From: Nonlabens ulvanivorans
GTDB taxonomy: Bacteria > Bacteroidota > Bacteroidia > Flavobacteriales > Flavobacteriaceae
Length of the DNA stretch: 64,000 bases
Direction of reading: 5' to 3'
NCBI RefSeq assembly: GCF_000755285.1
Contig: NZ_BBMK01000002.1
Span: 124,001 to 188,000 of the forward strand
Positions 39,012 through 49,077 of the stretch are shown here, one piece after another. The notes beneath the pieces were generated by a model that saw nothing but the letters and a program-made list of their open reading frames with translations, was not told the DNA's origin and made no database searches. Made by a program: the position numbers and the translations under genes. Every line of letters begins with the position of its first letter. The first letter of the stretch is position 1.

Positions 39012-39371
39012 ATGACTCCACAAGAACAATTCTTAACGCAAACCCTTTTCAGCGACCTTAATTATGAGGTGAAAAAGGAATCTATTTATGTGTTTAATGC
39101 AGATCATTTTAAAGAACTTATTAAACGATGTGCGAGTAATGGAGTAGGAGCATATAGATTGCTAGTCTGGAAAGATAATGAAGTGGTTAAAATAGCAACT
39201 CATGATGAGTTCAATAAGAAAGCAACTGACGTAAGATGGTTAAAAACTGCTTATTATAAATGCTTTTATGAAGATAAAACTTATAATTTCAGTACAGAAT
39301 TTAAGATATCTGATAAACTTCTAGAACGCACAGAAATGTTTGTTCCTAAAGTTAAAGACGAGGAGGAATAA
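39012..39371 (+). CDS. hypothetical protein
   Basis: 119 aa, cytosolic, no signal peptide or membrane segment. Alternating strands and helices (YEVKKESIYVFNADHFKELIKRCAS, AYRLLVWKDNEVVKIATHDEFNKK) and an acidic tail. I do not recognise it. It has its own promoter, divergent from rluF, and converges with the DUF1569 gene. Confidence 0.65.
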   Translation: MTPQEQFLTQTLFSDLNYEVKKESIYVFNADHFKELIKRCASNGVGAYRLLVWKDNEVVKIATHDEFNKKATDVRWLKTAYYKCFYEDKTYNFSTEFKISDKLLERTEMFVPKVKDEEE

Positions 39372-39382
39372 TCATAAGGCGA

Positions 39383-39837
39383 TTATTTAAAAATGTCTCT
39401 GATAATTTTTAAATGATGCTCGGTATGAATGGCAAGGAATTTTTGCGATTCTTGTAAATTTAAATGCCCAAATAAGGGATGTTTAAAATGACATCGTGCA
39501 TCTAACTGTTCAATATTTTCTAAGCCATTTTCTGCTAGCTGTATTTGTTGAAGTAAATCAGCTTTTGTGATATGATCTTCTGGTAATACATGTTTAGGAG
39601 CACGACCTTTTCCTCTAGGTATTTTCTTAAAAGTCATTATGATCCATTTAATAAAAGACCATTGAGGTTTGAAATCTTGCGGGCTAGAACTTTCTAAAGC
39701 TTGTGGTATACCATTAAAAACACGCAAAGTATGATCAATATGCCAGTAGCTTCCTGCCTTAGATACTTCGTCGTTTTTTGATCGTCTAATTCAACATATT
39801 TTTGAAGTTCCGTGAGTTGTAATTTCAGCTTTTGCAT
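39383..39837 (-). CDS. DUF1569 (DinB-like) protein (frame break at T6 39774-39779)
   Basis: About 151 aa in the DinB/YfiT-like four-helix superfamily, whose members often coordinate a metal with three His (here HIDHTLRVF, KHPLFGHLNL and IHTEHHLKIIRDI). The frame breaks at an A6 run (T6 on the plus strand): seven A give DDQKNDEVSKAGSYWHIDHTLRV. The ATG at 39837 directly abuts the upstream Gre-like gene (2-bp gap), so they form an operon. Confidence 0.78.
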
Positions 39838-39839
39838 CT

Positions 39840-40298
39840 TTAATAAATTTCTTGGATCGTAAATTTTTGATTATTAAAATTTACAATATCACTGGTCTTT
39901 TTGTGTTTCAGAGCTACGCCTATAGGAGACTGTAATGAAATACAAAAGATCCCTTCTCCATCTATCGTGATTTTCCCCATTCCTGCACTTACATAAAACC
40001 AGCCTGCAGGTAATTTGATGAGAGCACCAGGTTCTACGATATCACATTTTTTTGCGGCATCTATTTTTTGAAAATGCTCTATTATTTTAGAGGTGTCTGC
40101 AAGCTGTCTTTTAAATAGATCTTCTTCGTTTTGAATCATGGCCATGCCTGTTTCATACTTATCACCAGCGCTACTTTTGGTCTCATTTTGTTTTGAATCC
40201 ATAAGTCTATCTAGGTTTTTAGTAATGGTTGCCATGCGATCTTCAAGAATTTGATAACAGTGCTGGTATATTTCTTTTTTAAAGGCAGTAGATTTCAT
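39840..40298 (-). CDS. GreA/GreB-like protein
   Basis: 152 aa. The N-terminal half is a predicted coiled coil (YQHCYQILEDRMATITKNLDRLMDSKQNE) with EDLFKRQLADTSKIIE; the C-terminal half has VEPGALIKLPAGWFYVSAGMGKI and SPIGVALKHKK, similar in layout to the coiled coil plus FKBP-like domain of Gre transcript-cleavage factors. It lacks the clear acidic tip of GreA, so it may act on RNA polymerase differently. Similar flavobacterial genes are sometimes labelled 3-oxoacyl-ACP synthase, which the sequence does not support. Confidence 0.6.
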   Translation of the reverse strand: MKSTAFKKEIYQHCYQILEDRMATITKNLDRLMDSKQNETKSSAGDKYETGMAMIQNEEDLFKRQLADTSKIIEHFQKIDAAKKCDIVEPGALIKLPAGWFYVSAGMGKITIDGEGIFCISLQSPIGVALKHKKTSDIVNFNNQKFTIQEIY

Positions 40299-40351
40299 AG
40301 ATCATATTAGATTGTAAAAGTAAACAATATCAACACGAGATGTCATAAAAC

Positions 40352-40386
40352 AAAAAAGCCTCACGCACGAGGCAATGAGGCTTTTT
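40352..40386 (-). terminator. terminator of the fasciclin gene
   Basis: AAAAAGCCTCA pairs with TGAGGCTTTTT; an internal GCCTC/GAGGC could form an alternative hairpin. It lies 19 bp past the stop. Confidence 0.85.
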
Positions 40387-40404
40387 CTCTACTAACCTAA
40401 AAGT

Positions 40405-41358
40405 TTATGGTAACAACACGTTGTCTATAGCGTGTACTACTCCATTAATTGCTGTAACGTTAGTTACAATAATATTTGTGTCTCTTGTTTGTGCATCTGT
40501 AATTATTGTTCCTGTGATAGAAAAAGTTCCAGGTCCTATAGGATCCACATTTGCGCCATCTACGATATTTTCTGCTCTTACAGCTGCACCACTTACTACG
40601 TGGTAAGTAAGAACGTCTGTTAAATTAGATAGTGCAAGTACGTCTGATATGTCATTTAATCCGTCTGTTGTACTTTCATCTATTAAAGCTTGAAAAGCGT
40701 CGTTAGTAGGTGCAAATACAGTAAATGTTGCTGTGTCATCACTTAATGTTGGAACAAGTCCTTGTTGATCTACTGCTGTAACTAGATTTGAAAAACTTGG
40801 GTTTGCAGCTGCAAGTGTTACTACTGTAGGTAAAGTGATTACCTCATCAACTACATGTACTACACCATTATCTACCGTTACGTCTGGCATAGTTACTTCT
40901 GCAACACCATTTAAAACAACACCTGATGTAAGGTCCACATATAAATCTAGTGTATCTCCATCGCTGTTAGTAGCACTTGTCTTTACATATCCGTCTGTTA
41001 AATCTGTGGATCGAGCAACGGTTCCCAGCACGTGGTTGCGCAATGTGTTTCTTAAAACTAAAACTGGCACATCATCTATAGTAGCAAATCCATTTGCTGA
41101 TAAAAATGTTTGAAAAGCTGTGTCTGTCGGTGCAAAAACTGTAAACGTTCCTCCTGCTTGATCTAGTGTAGCGTCTAATCCTGTTCTTAGTAATGCCGCG
41201 TTAAGAATAGTGAAATCAGCATTGTCTACTGTTAAGTCGTAAGCAGAATTGTTATTGTCTAATACTCCGCCGTTGTCATCATCGTCTGTACATGATACTG
41301 CACTTACAGTAAGTACCGCAAGCATCAATACCTTGAAATTTGTTACTAATTTTTTCAT
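40405..41358 (-). CDS. fasciclin (FAS1) domain lipoprotein
   Basis: 317 aa. Lipoprotein signal MKKLVTNFKVLMLAVLTVSAVSC, followed by an Asp-rich linker. Two FAS1 domains: residues about 45-180 (FTVFAPTDTAFQTFLSANGF, NGVVHVVDEVITLP) and about 185-317 (FTVFAPTNDAFQALIDES, YHVVSG, NGVVHAIDNVLLP). FAS1 proteins are surface adhesion-type proteins; partners are unknown. It has a terminator and stands alone. Confidence 0.94.
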   Translation of the reverse strand: MKKLVTNFKVLMLAVLTVSAVSCTDDDDNGGVLDNNNSAYDLTVDNADFTILNAALLRTGLDATLDQAGGTFTVFAPTDTAFQTFLSANGFATIDDVPVLVLRNTLRNHVLGTVARSTDLTDGYVKTSATNSDGDTLDLYVDLTSGVVLNGVAEVTMPDVTVDNGVVHVVDEVITLPTVVTLAAANPSFSNLVTAVDQQGLVPTLSDDTATFTVFAPTNDAFQALIDESTTDGLNDISDVLALSNLTDVLTYHVVSGAAVRAENIVDGANVDPIGPGTFSITGTIITDAQTRDTNIIVTNVTAINGVVHAIDNVLLP

Positions 41359-41546
41359 GAGTTTGGGTTTTAGTTTTTTTTCTTCTTCAAAGATAGTCTC
41401 AAATGTTATCCATTATGTTTAACGATTTGTTAAAACTATTAAACAGAAACTTAAGACGGGACATTATCAATTTTTATCATGCTCACTATAAGAAAAATCA
41501 ACCTGCCTACAAGGTTAACTGTAATACAGATGAATTATTTTGCAAC

Positions 41547-42725
41547 ATGGCAAAAGTAGTAGTAGGACTTTCAGGTGGAGTAGATTCTAGCGTCGCGGCA
41601 TATCTTTTAAAAGAACAAGGTCACGAGGTAATAGGTCTCTTTATGAAAAATTGGCACGATGATACCGTTACTATTAGTGATGAGTGTCCGTGGTTAGAGG
41701 ATTCAAATGACGCTATGTTAGTAGCAGATAAGCTAGGTATACCGTTTCAGACAGTAGATTTAAGTGAGCAGTATAAAGAACGTATTGTAGATTATATGTT
41801 TGATGAGTATGCTCGTGGGCGCACGCCTAATCCAGACGTTTTATGTAATCGTGAGATTAAATTTGATGTTTTTATGGATATTGCTCTAGAATTAGGAGCA
41901 GACTATGTCGCTACTGGACACTATTGCCAGAAAACAACGACAACGATAAACGGTAAAGAGATACATCATCTTATTGGTGGAGCAGATCTTAATAAAGATC
42001 AAAGCTATTTTTTATGTCAGGTATCTCAAGAACAACTAGCGCGCACATTGTTCCCTATAGGTCATCTTCAAAAACCTGAAGTACGTAAAATCGCAGCAGC
42101 ACAGGACTTAATTACTGCAGGCAAGAAAGATTCTCAAGGTTTATGCTTTATAGGTAAAGTACGTCTGCCAGACTTTTTACAGCAACAGTTGAAACCCAAA
42201 ACCGGTGACATTGTAGAAATCCCAGCCCAAGTAAGTATGGATAAAGCTGCAGTTGTAGAAGATGAGGATGCTATGATGACGCTTTCGCGTAAGCGACATT
42301 ATCAACCACATGAAGGTAAAAAACTGGGTACACATCAAGGAGCTCATTACTTTACACGTGGACAGCGCAAAGGACTAGCGGTAGGAGGAACGCCTCTACC
42401 ATTATTTGTGATAGAGACAGACGTAAAGAGTAATACCATTTATGTAGGTCAGGGAAAACAGCATCCAGGACTTTATCGTCGTGGACTTTTTATAGATAAA
42501 AGCGAGTTGCACTGGATCCGTGAAGATCTGGCACTTCAACCAGGACAGACCATGGATGTTATGGCTAGAATACGTTATAGACAGACTTTAGAAAAGGCTG
42601 TTTTAAATGTAGTAAATGATGGCGCTTATTTAATTTTTGACACACCACAAAGTGCTATTTCACCAGGACAGTTTGCAGCTTGGTATCAAGATAATGAATG
42701 TCTAGGTTCGGGTGTTATTTCTTAA
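41547..42725 (+). CDS. mnmA: tRNA-specific 2-thiouridylase MnmA
   Basis: Thiolates U34 of Lys, Glu and Gln tRNAs. The start [15 protein letters not shown] at 41547 is preferred, since the PP-loop ATP site normally opens the protein. CNREIKF and the later GLCFIGKV supply the two catalytic Cys, and GHYC is present. Length 392 aa. A variant palindrome at 42280-42295 encodes TLSRKR in a loop of the central domain, a position where length varies in the family. Confidence 0.95.
   Translation: MAKVVVGLSGGVDSSVAAYLLKEQGHEVIGLFMKNWHDDTVTISDECPWLEDSNDAMLVADKLGIPFQTVDLSEQYKERIVDYMFDEYARGRTPNPDVLCNREIKFDVFMDIALELGADYVATGHYCQKTTTTINGKEIHHLIGGADLNKDQSYFLCQVSQEQLARTLFPIGHLQKPEVRKIAAAQDLITAGKKDSQGLCFIGKVRLPDFLQQQLKPKTGDIVEIPAQVSMDKAAVVEDEDAMMTLSRKRHYQPHEGKKLGTHQGAHYFTRGQRKGLAVGGTPLPLFVIETDVKSNTIYVGQGKQHPGLYRRGLFIDKSELHWIREDLALQPGQTMDVMARIRYRQTLEKAVLNVVNDGAYLIFDTPQSAISPGQFAAWYQDNECLGSGVIS
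42280..42295. repeat. iterated palindrome copy 9 (one mismatch)
   Basis: CGCTTTCGCGTAAGCG; in frame as TLSRKR in mnmA. Confidence 0.8.
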
Positions 42726-42734
42726 CTTGCTCAA

Positions 42735-44315
42735 ATGAGAGTTATTTTATGTATCGTTTTGTATCTCGCTTTCGCGAAAGCGTATGCGCAAGAACTTCAT
42801 GCATGGATTTACTTTACAGATAAGCCTAATGTCAATGCTAGCATAGCGTCGCCACAAAGTATACTTACTCAAAAAGCAATACAACGCAAGGCTAGACATG
42901 GAATCGCTATTGATGATCGAGACGTGCCTGTCAATCAAAGTTATGTAGCTCAAATCCAGTCGCAAGCTGGTATTACTTATAAAACACAATCCAAATGGTT
43001 TAATTGTGTGCATGTAACGGGCTTAGAAACAGATATTAATGCATTAACTACATTTTCTTTTGTGTCCAGCATCGATTTTGCAGATCCAACTAAAATGGTT
43101 CAAATCAATAACCACAATAAATTTGCCCAGACTACAGCACCACCACTAAATTATGGAAATGCTTTAAATCAAATAGACATGATAGGGCTTAATGACTTAC
43201 ACGACCTAGCCAATACGGGCACTGGTGTGACTATCGCTGTAACTGATAGCGGTTTCCCTAATGTAGATACTAATCCTGCATTTAATCAATTGCGTAATAA
43301 TAATGGAATCGCCGGTGGTTATGATTTTGTAGCAGGCGATAACAGTTATTATGGAGATCATTTTCACGGTGCACGAGTGTTGAGTATTATGGCAGCACAT
43401 GAGGCTGGTAATTTTGAAGGAAGCGCGCCTGATGCGCAATATTATTTATTCAGAACGGAAGATGTTGCAACAGAAACACCGGTAGAATTAAGCTATTGGG
43501 TTGCCGCAGCAGAACGCGCAGATTCGCTAGGTGTTGATGTTATCAACGTGTCGCTAGGTTATTTGGGATTTGATAATCCTGCAGAAAGTTTGAGTTATAC
43601 AGATCTCGATGGACAAACGGCTTTTATATCACGTGGTGCAAACGTGGCTTTTGAGAAAGGATTGTTTGTCGTGGTAAGTGCCGGTAATTCTGGAGCGTCT
43701 ACATCGCATCCATATATAAGTGCACCTGCAGATGCTGATGGAGCCTTTAGCATAGGATCTGTAACAGCAATGGAACAGTTGTCTAATTTCTCTAGTATAG
43801 GTCCAACGTTTGACAATCGTTTAAAACCTAATGTAGTAGCACAAGGAAGCAGTACGGCCCTAATTACTGAAAACGGAGCTTTAGTTTCTGGTAGTGGTAC
43901 CTCTTATAGCGCGCCTTTGATTAGCGGAGCAGTAGCCTGTCTTATACAAGCATACCCTAATTTAACACCTTTACAAATTAAAAACGCTGTAGAACAAAGT
44001 GCGGATAATTTTATGACTCCAAATAATCAATTTGGATATGGTATTCCTGATTTTGGCGCTGTATTTCAAACTTTGAGTACAACACAGTTTGAAGGTGTAG
44101 GATTTAAATACTACATCAATGGTAGTAAACAGTTCGTGATTGATTTACCACAAGACTATCCAGCGGTAAAAGCCAGACTGTATAACCTTATGGGACAGTG
44201 CGTGTGGAATGGCATGCTTGAGAATGAAAAGCCATTAGATTTGAACTCTTTTAATTCTGGTATTTATATATTCCATATCAAAGATATGAATAGATCAATA
44301 AAAGTAGTTTTTTAA
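42735..44315 (+). CDS. T9SS-secreted S8 (subtilisin-like) serine peptidase
   Basis: 526 aa. The signal peptide MRVILCIVLYLAFAKAYAQ contains a palindrome copy encoding AFAKA. The catalytic triad is visible: Asp in GVTIAVTDSGF (about residue 171), His in GDHFHGARVLSIMA (about 213) and Ser in SGSGTSYSAPLISG (about 391). The last ~75 residues (VKARLYNLMGQCVW, LDLNSFNSGIYIFHI) are a Por sorting tail. It should be an exported protease attached at the cell surface or released. It starts 9 bp after mnmA. Confidence 0.93.
   Translation: MRVILCIVLYLAFAKAYAQELHAWIYFTDKPNVNASIASPQSILTQKAIQRKARHGIAIDDRDVPVNQSYVAQIQSQAGITYKTQSKWFNCVHVTGLETDINALTTFSFVSSIDFADPTKMVQINNHNKFAQTTAPPLNYGNALNQIDMIGLNDLHDLANTGTGVTIAVTDSGFPNVDTNPAFNQLRNNNGIAGGYDFVAGDNSYYGDHFHGARVLSIMAAHEAGNFEGSAPDAQYYLFRTEDVATETPVELSYWVAAAERADSLGVDVINVSLGYLGFDNPAESLSYTDLDGQTAFISRGANVAFEKGLFVVVSAGNSGASTSHPYISAPADADGAFSIGSVTAMEQLSNFSSIGPTFDNRLKPNVVAQGSSTALITENGALVSGSGTSYSAPLISGAVACLIQAYPNLTPLQIKNAVEQSADNFMTPNNQFGYGIPDFGAVFQTLSTTQFEGVGFKYYINGSKQFVIDLPQDYPAVKARLYNLMGQCVWNGMLENEKPLDLNSFNSGIYIFHIKDMNRSIKVVF
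42767..42782. repeat. iterated palindrome copy 10 (perfect)
   Basis: CGCTTTCGCGAAAGCG, in frame as AFAKA across the subtilase signal peptide. Confidence 0.9.
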
Positions 44316-44341
44316 GTATCAATTGCATCCATTCTCTAAAT

Positions 44342-44377
44342 TTTGAGTTCCACACCTCTCAATTTCTTTTAAATTTG
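44342..44377 (+). promoter_or_regulatory. promoter for the nitronate monooxygenase gene
   Basis: TTTG at 44342-44345 and TAAATTTG at 44370-44377 with a 24-nt spacer, slightly longer than usual; the start codon is 19 nt further on. Confidence 0.45.
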
Positions 44378-44395
44378 CAGGTGTAAACACAAGCT

Positions 44396-45351
44396 ATGGA
44401 AAATAGAATTACTTCGTTATTTGGTATAAAATATCCCATAATTCAAGGTGGTATGATATGGCTAGTGGTTATAAACTGGCCAGCGCCGTATCCAATGCTG
44501 GTGGATTAGGTCTTATAGGTGCAGGATCCATGTATCCAGATGTATTGAGAGAACATATTCAAAAAGTAAAAAAAGCAACTGATCAACCTTATGGTGTTAA
44601 CGTACCATTGCTGTATACAGATCTTGAAGAAATACTTCAAATAATTATAGAAGAAAAAGTTCCTATCGTATTTACCAGTGCTGGAAATCCTAAAACCTAT
44701 ACCCAACGATTAAAAGACGCAGGAATCACTGTAGTACATGTGGTCAGCTCAGTGAAGTTTGCTTTAAAATGTCAAGATGCAGGTGTAGATGCTGTTGTTG
44801 CAGAAGGATTTGAAGCTGGTGGGCACAACGGTAGAGAAGAGACGACAACACTTACTTTAATTCCAATGGTAAAAGCATCTTTAAAAATTCCATTAATTGC
44901 TGCTGGTGGTATTGCGACTGGTAGAGGTATGCTGGCTGCCATGACATTAGGAGCCGAAGCTGTTCAAGTAGGAAGCCGTTTTGTAGCCACCCATGAAGCA
45001 AGTAGCCACCTAGCATTTAAACAAGCTGTAGTGGATGCTAAAGAAGGCGATACACACTTAACACTTAAAGAATTAGCACCGGTACGTTTACTGCGCAATA
45101 AATTCTGGGGGGGTGATGTGCAAGAATTGTACAAAACAGCACCAACACCTGAACAATTAAAAGTCTTACTAGGTCGCGCGAGAGCTAAGAAAGGAATGTT
45201 TGAAGGAGATTTAAATGAAGGTGAACTTGAAATAGGTCAAATATCGGGATTGATTAATGATATTTTACCGGCGGCACAAGTCGTTGAAAATATGGTGTCT
45301 GAATATGAGGAAGCTAGAAAAGAAATGATGAATAGGTCACTACATGGCTAG
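44396..45351 (+). CDS. nitronate monooxygenase family flavoprotein (frame break at 44460)
   Basis: FMN-dependent TIM barrel that oxidises alkyl nitronates (FabK-like family). The N-terminus MENRITSLFGIKYPIIQGGMIW is in one frame and ASGYKLASAVSNAGGLGLIG in the next; a lost G (TGGGCT to TGGCT) at 44460-44461 separates them. AEGFEAGGHNGREE, IPLIAAGGIATGRGM and GAEAVQVGSRFV are the FMN-phosphate motifs. Restored length about 318 aa. A G7 run at 45106-45112 encodes FWGGD, probably with one Gly more than relatives. It overlaps the next gene by 8 bp. Confidence 0.9.
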
Positions 45352-45973
45352 AGCACAATCACCACTAGAAGAAAAGTGGAATGTCATCACACATGGCTTT
45401 GGTTTTTTACTAGCCTTAATAGGTGCTGTATTATTATTCTTAAAGATAGAAGATAGTAATCAGGCAAATGTATATCCTGCGATAATAGTATATGCATTTT
45501 CACAGATTTTTCTCTATTTTTCATCTACCTACTACCATTGGGTTGCGGTAGGGTCAAGAAAAGACGTATTGCGTAAGATGGATCACATAGCGATATACGG
45601 ATCTATTGCAGGGACTTATACGCCTATGTGTTTATTAATGTTACAAGATAGTAATGGCTGGATGATTTTATATGCCGTATGGGGAATCGCATTATTTGGG
45701 CTTATTTGGAAACTGTTTTTTACAGGTAAATATGAGGCATTTTCGAGCATCCTTTATTTGGTGATGGGCTGGTTGATTGCTCTAGATTTAGAAAGTGTAC
45801 AGACCTTATTTACTGACTCGATGATTTTTTGGTTAATCGCAGGTGGCGTTTTCTTTACCGTGGGAATCATTTTTTATGCTTGGAATAAACTCTATTTCAA
45901 CCACGTGATATGGCACCTATTTGTTTTAGGTGGTAGTATCAGTCATTTTATAATGGTTTATGAGGTTGTTTAA
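45344..45973 (+). CDS. hemolysin III / PAQR family membrane protein
   Basis: 209 aa with seven predicted membrane segments; EEKWNVITHGFGFLLALIG, FSSTYYHW and KMDHIAIYGSIAGTYTP give the conserved His/Asp/Ser pattern of the TrhA/YqfA family, and VIWHLFVLGGSISHF the C-terminal His pair. Members influence membrane lipid homeostasis; the hemolysin name is historical. It ends 2 bp before the stop of the convergent ZIP gene. Confidence 0.92.
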   Translation: MARAQSPLEEKWNVITHGFGFLLALIGAVLLFLKIEDSNQANVYPAIIVYAFSQIFLYFSSTYYHWVAVGSRKDVLRKMDHIAIYGSIAGTYTPMCLLMLQDSNGWMILYAVWGIALFGLIWKLFFTGKYEAFSSILYLVMGWLIALDLESVQTLFTDSMIFWLIAGGVFFTVGIIFYAWNKLYFNHVIWHLFVLGGSISHFIMVYEVV

Positions 45974-45975
45974 AT

Positions 45976-46644
45976 CTAAACTACAAACCCCAAAACAGCA
46001 CCCATTAACATCACTAAAATCTTAGCAAGGTTAAATTTGTGCGCTTCACTCGATTCAAGAATTAGAGTAGTAGATACATGCAGTACAATACCTGCAACAA
46101 TAGCTTTAATAGGTGTCATATAAGCATCAAAGAAACTTAGCTCACTGGCTAGTAAACTACCTAGTGGTGACATGACCGCAAATAATAGTAGAATAGTTAT
46201 AGCCTTCCATCTTGACATGGTGCTGTTCAATAAAAAGCTAGCAAAAATAAAAGCTATAGGAATTTTATGAATAGAAATTCCATAAATCATACCACCATGG
46301 TCTTGTAAAGGCATGCCTTCTAGAAAAGCATGTAAGCATAAACTACCAAAGAGTAAATATGGAAATTGTTGGATTTCTTTATGCACATGTAGGTGTCCAT
46401 GTTCAGCTCCTTTTGAGAAAAATTCGAGTATGATTTGTATAAAAACACCAGCAATTAAATAGATACCCATATTGCTATCGCTATCTTCATAAATCTCTGG
46501 TAAGAACTCTGAAGCAACACTACTTAATAAAAACGCACCAGAAAATGCAAGCAGTAATTTCATCCTGTTTGCTGCAGGTGATTTGAATATCATTGCTGCT
46601 CCAGCTCCTATTAAAACTGCGATAAATGGAAGTAAAAAATTCAA
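45976..46644 (-). CDS. ZIP family metal transporter
   Basis: 222 aa, about seven to eight membrane segments. A His-rich loop (GAEHGHLHVHKE, about residues 80-91) and the metal-site helices LCLHAFLEGMPL and ISIHKIPIAFIFAS match the ZIP family, which imports zinc, iron or manganese into the cytoplasm. No Fur/Zur box was recognised upstream. Confidence 0.9.
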   Translation of the reverse strand: MNFLLPFIAVLIGAGAAMIFKSPAANRMKLLLAFSGAFLLSSVASEFLPEIYEDSDSNMGIYLIAGVFIQIILEFFSKGAEHGHLHVHKEIQQFPYLLFGSLCLHAFLEGMPLQDHGGMIYGISIHKIPIAFIFASFLLNSTMSRWKAITILLLFAVMSPLGSLLASELSFFDAYMTPIKAIVAGIVLHVSTTLILESSEAHKFNLAKILVMLMGAVLGFVV

Positions 46645-46740
46645 GTTAGTTGGTTTGTTAAAAAGTAAAAGTAATATTTAAGAACTATCTAAGCCTTAGT
46701 TAGGCTTTTTGTACAATAAAATTTATCAGTAAAAAGAAGA

Positions 46741-47541
46741 TTATTTTCTAACAATCATTATCAGTCGCTCACTAGTTGCAGCATCATAACTGTTCAAATG
46801 ATAATCACCATAAACCTCTATTAATTCTAATCCAGCTAATTTAAAATAGTTCGTAAAATCTGCTAATTCTAGGGCACTCACACGTTCTGTGAAATGGTAA
46901 TCACGTTCTTGATCAGTAAATTTAATATCTTTATAGATATGACCTTTTTCATAACGACGCCATTGTTTAAAGGTAATACCATCCTCAATTTTCTCATTAT
47001 AGGCAACTAGATTTTTAATGACAAAAGGAGCATTCATAAAATCGATAACTCCATATCCGCCAGGCTTTAAATTTGAATGTATAGCTTTAATGGTATTTAC
47101 ATTATCTGCCACATCATCAAAATATCCAAAACTAGTAAAAAGGTTGAATACCGCATCAAATTGACCGTCATAGGGTACCGTCATATTATGTACCTCAAAA
47201 TTTATACGACTTGAATCAAGCGGCAATAGTGACTGATCATTTTCTACATCTGAGGTAGAAGTGGTGTTGTCTCTCAATTGTGCTTTTGCATAAGCGATAC
47301 TAGAAGGACTTAAATCGACACCAGTCACGCGATAACCTAATCTATTTAAATACATACTATGTCTACCACGACCACAGGCTAGGTCCATGATATGAGAAGA
47401 CTTAGATAGGTGAAGGCTGTCTGTAAGTCGACGCATAAATGCGCCAGCTTCTAGATAATCTCTATCGCGATAAAGAATGTGATAATATGGAGTATCAAAC
47501 CAACTCGCGTACCATTGATCTGTTTGGGATGCAGTGCTCAT
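46741..47541 (-). CDS. class I SAM-dependent methyltransferase
   Basis: About 266 aa; the start MSTASQTDQWYASWFD at 47541 fits better than 47574, which would intrude on the divergent promoter. The SAM motif IMDLACGRGRHSMYLN is followed by the acidic VTGVDLS, VFNLFTSFGYFDD and GYGVIDFMN. An Asp/Ser-rich insert (TSTSDVENDQSLLPLDSS) is unusual. Substrate unknown. Confidence 0.88.
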   Translation of the reverse strand: MSTASQTDQWYASWFDTPYYHILYRDRDYLEAGAFMRRLTDSLHLSKSSHIMDLACGRGRHSMYLNRLGYRVTGVDLSPSSIAYAKAQLRDNTTSTSDVENDQSLLPLDSSRINFEVHNMTVPYDGQFDAVFNLFTSFGYFDDVADNVNTIKAIHSNLKPGGYGVIDFMNAPFVIKNLVAYNEKIEDGITFKQWRRYEKGHIYKDIKFTDQERDYHFTERVSALELADFTNYFKLAGLELIEVYGDYHLNSYDAATSERLIMIVRK

Positions 47542-47558
47542 AGGCGACAAAAATAGCT

Positions 47559-47566
47559 TAATTTTG
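47559..47566 (+). promoter_or_regulatory. -7 promoter box for the THUMP methyltransferase
   Basis: TAATTTTG matches TAnnTTTG and ends 19 nt before the ATG at 47586; -33 not clear. Confidence 0.4.
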
Positions 47567-47585
47567 CGGCTCAAATCTGTGAAGA

Positions 47586-48770
47586 ATGTCCCAAAGTTTT
47601 AAGATGATTGCCAAAACACTTTTTGGCCTAGAAGAAGTACTTGAAAAAGAGCTGCGCCAGTTAGGTGCAACACGTATTGAACCAGGTGTGCGCATGGTTA
47701 GTTTTGAAGGTGATCTAGGCTTTATGTATAAGGCAAATATGATGTTGCGCACTGCAATACGTATACTAGTACCCATACATTCATTTAGAGCGCGCAATGA
47801 GGTAGATTTATATGATGGTATCTATCAAATGGATTGGTCTAAGTATCTGACGGCACACGATACACTTGCTGTTCATGGTACGGTAGCATCACAGTATTTT
47901 AATCACAGTCAGTACGTTGCATTAAAGACTAAAGATGCTATTGTAGATCAAATACGTAATAACACAGGTAGACGTCCAGATGTAGACACAAAACATCCAG
48001 ACTTAAGAGTATCGGTACATATTAATGATCAAAAAGTAGATGTTTCTATAGATTCTAGTGGTGAGCCGCTATTTAAACGTGGTTATCGTCAAGAGACTAA
48101 TATCGCACCTATTAATGAAGTGCTCGCTGCAGGATTAATTTTACTGAGTGATTGGGACCAACGATCTCAATTTATAGATCCTATGTGTGGTAGTGGAACG
48201 ATAGCAATCGAGGCCGCTATGATAGCTGCAAACATTGCTCCTAATTTAAACAGACCAGAATTCGGCTTTGAAAAATGGCCGGACTATGATAACGCACTCT
48301 TTGAAGCGATTCAAGAAAGTTGCTTAAAGAAAATGCGCGAGTTTGAAGGCCCAATCATCGCACGTGATGCCGATGGATACACGCTGGATAAAGCAAAAGA
48401 AAATGTAAAAAATGCAAATCTTGGGGATTTTATAAAATTAGAAAAAGGTGATTTCTTTAGGGATCATCAAAGTGCACAAGCCTTTTTAATGTTCAATCCG
48501 CCATATGATGAGCGTATTGAAATTGATACCGATGCATTCTATAAGTCAATAGGAGATACTTTAAAACAACGTTATACCGGTTCTACCGCATGGATGATAA
48601 CCGGTAATCTTGAGGCGTTGAAATCTGTAGGACTGCGCCCTTCACGCAAGATTAAAGTATATAATGGTAAACTAGAAGCTCGTTTTGTGAAATATGAAAT
48701 GTATCGTGGTACTAAGAAATTGCACAAGCTAGTTGATAACGATACCAAAGAAGAAAACAATTCTAATTAA
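47586..48770 (+). CDS. THUMP-domain rRNA methyltransferase (RlmL N-terminal type)
   Basis: 394 aa. An N-terminal THUMP RNA-binding domain (residues about 10-165) is followed by a Rossmann methyltransferase with DPMCGSGTIAIEAAMIA and the catalytic MFNPPYDERI (NPPY), the N2-guanine type. It matches the first half of E. coli RlmL, which methylates G2445 of 23S rRNA. The gene diverges from the 46741 methyltransferase. Confidence 0.93.
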   Translation: MSQSFKMIAKTLFGLEEVLEKELRQLGATRIEPGVRMVSFEGDLGFMYKANMMLRTAIRILVPIHSFRARNEVDLYDGIYQMDWSKYLTAHDTLAVHGTVASQYFNHSQYVALKTKDAIVDQIRNNTGRRPDVDTKHPDLRVSVHINDQKVDVSIDSSGEPLFKRGYRQETNIAPINEVLAAGLILLSDWDQRSQFIDPMCGSGTIAIEAAMIAANIAPNLNRPEFGFEKWPDYDNALFEAIQESCLKKMREFEGPIIARDADGYTLDKAKENVKNANLGDFIKLEKGDFFRDHQSAQAFLMFNPPYDERIEIDTDAFYKSIGDTLKQRYTGSTAWMITGNLEALKSVGLRPSRKIKVYNGKLEARFVKYEMYRGTKKLHKLVDNDTKEENNSN

Positions 48771-48894
48771 CAATTTGAGATTTAACAACAACATACAGCA
48801 ATAATTCATCGCTAAAGGCCTTGTAAAGTTGAGCTTTGTATAATTTAATATCTAGCATTTAACGCCTTATCTTTGTTGCTGAAAAAATTAGTTT

Positions 48895-49077
48895 ATGGCA
48901 TTAAATAAAAATGGTGTTTTAGGTTGGGCGACTTTAATTATGATAATTATAGGTCTAGGCTTGATAGCTTTAGGTGCTTTTAGATATAATGATGTAGCTG
49001 GTTATGGATTTGCTGCAGTAGGTGTAGGTTTCTTTGCTATCGCTTGGGTTTTTAACGCATTGAAAGGTCGAGTTTAG
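48895..49077 (+). CDS. small two-helix membrane protein (CAL67264-like)
   Basis: 60 aa, MALNKNGVLGWATLIMIIIGLGLIALGAF then a second helix VGVGFFAIAWVFNALKG. This is a compact conserved flavobacterial membrane protein of unknown role; a TATCTTTG box lies at 48868-48875. Its stop overlaps the GTG start of the next gene. Confidence 0.8.
   Translation: MALNKNGVLGWATLIMIIIGLGLIALGAFRYNDVAGYGFAAVGVGFFAIAWVFNALKGRV

Noticed and set aside
40405..41113. Overlapping plus-strand open frames opposite the fasciclin gene.
   Set aside because: They are low-complexity mirror readings of the two FAS1 repeats with no start signal of their own.
46688..46712. Possible terminator aagccttagttaggcttttt between the ZIP and methyltransferase genes.
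   Set aside because: The T run is on the plus strand, where no gene ends nearby, and the stem is short.
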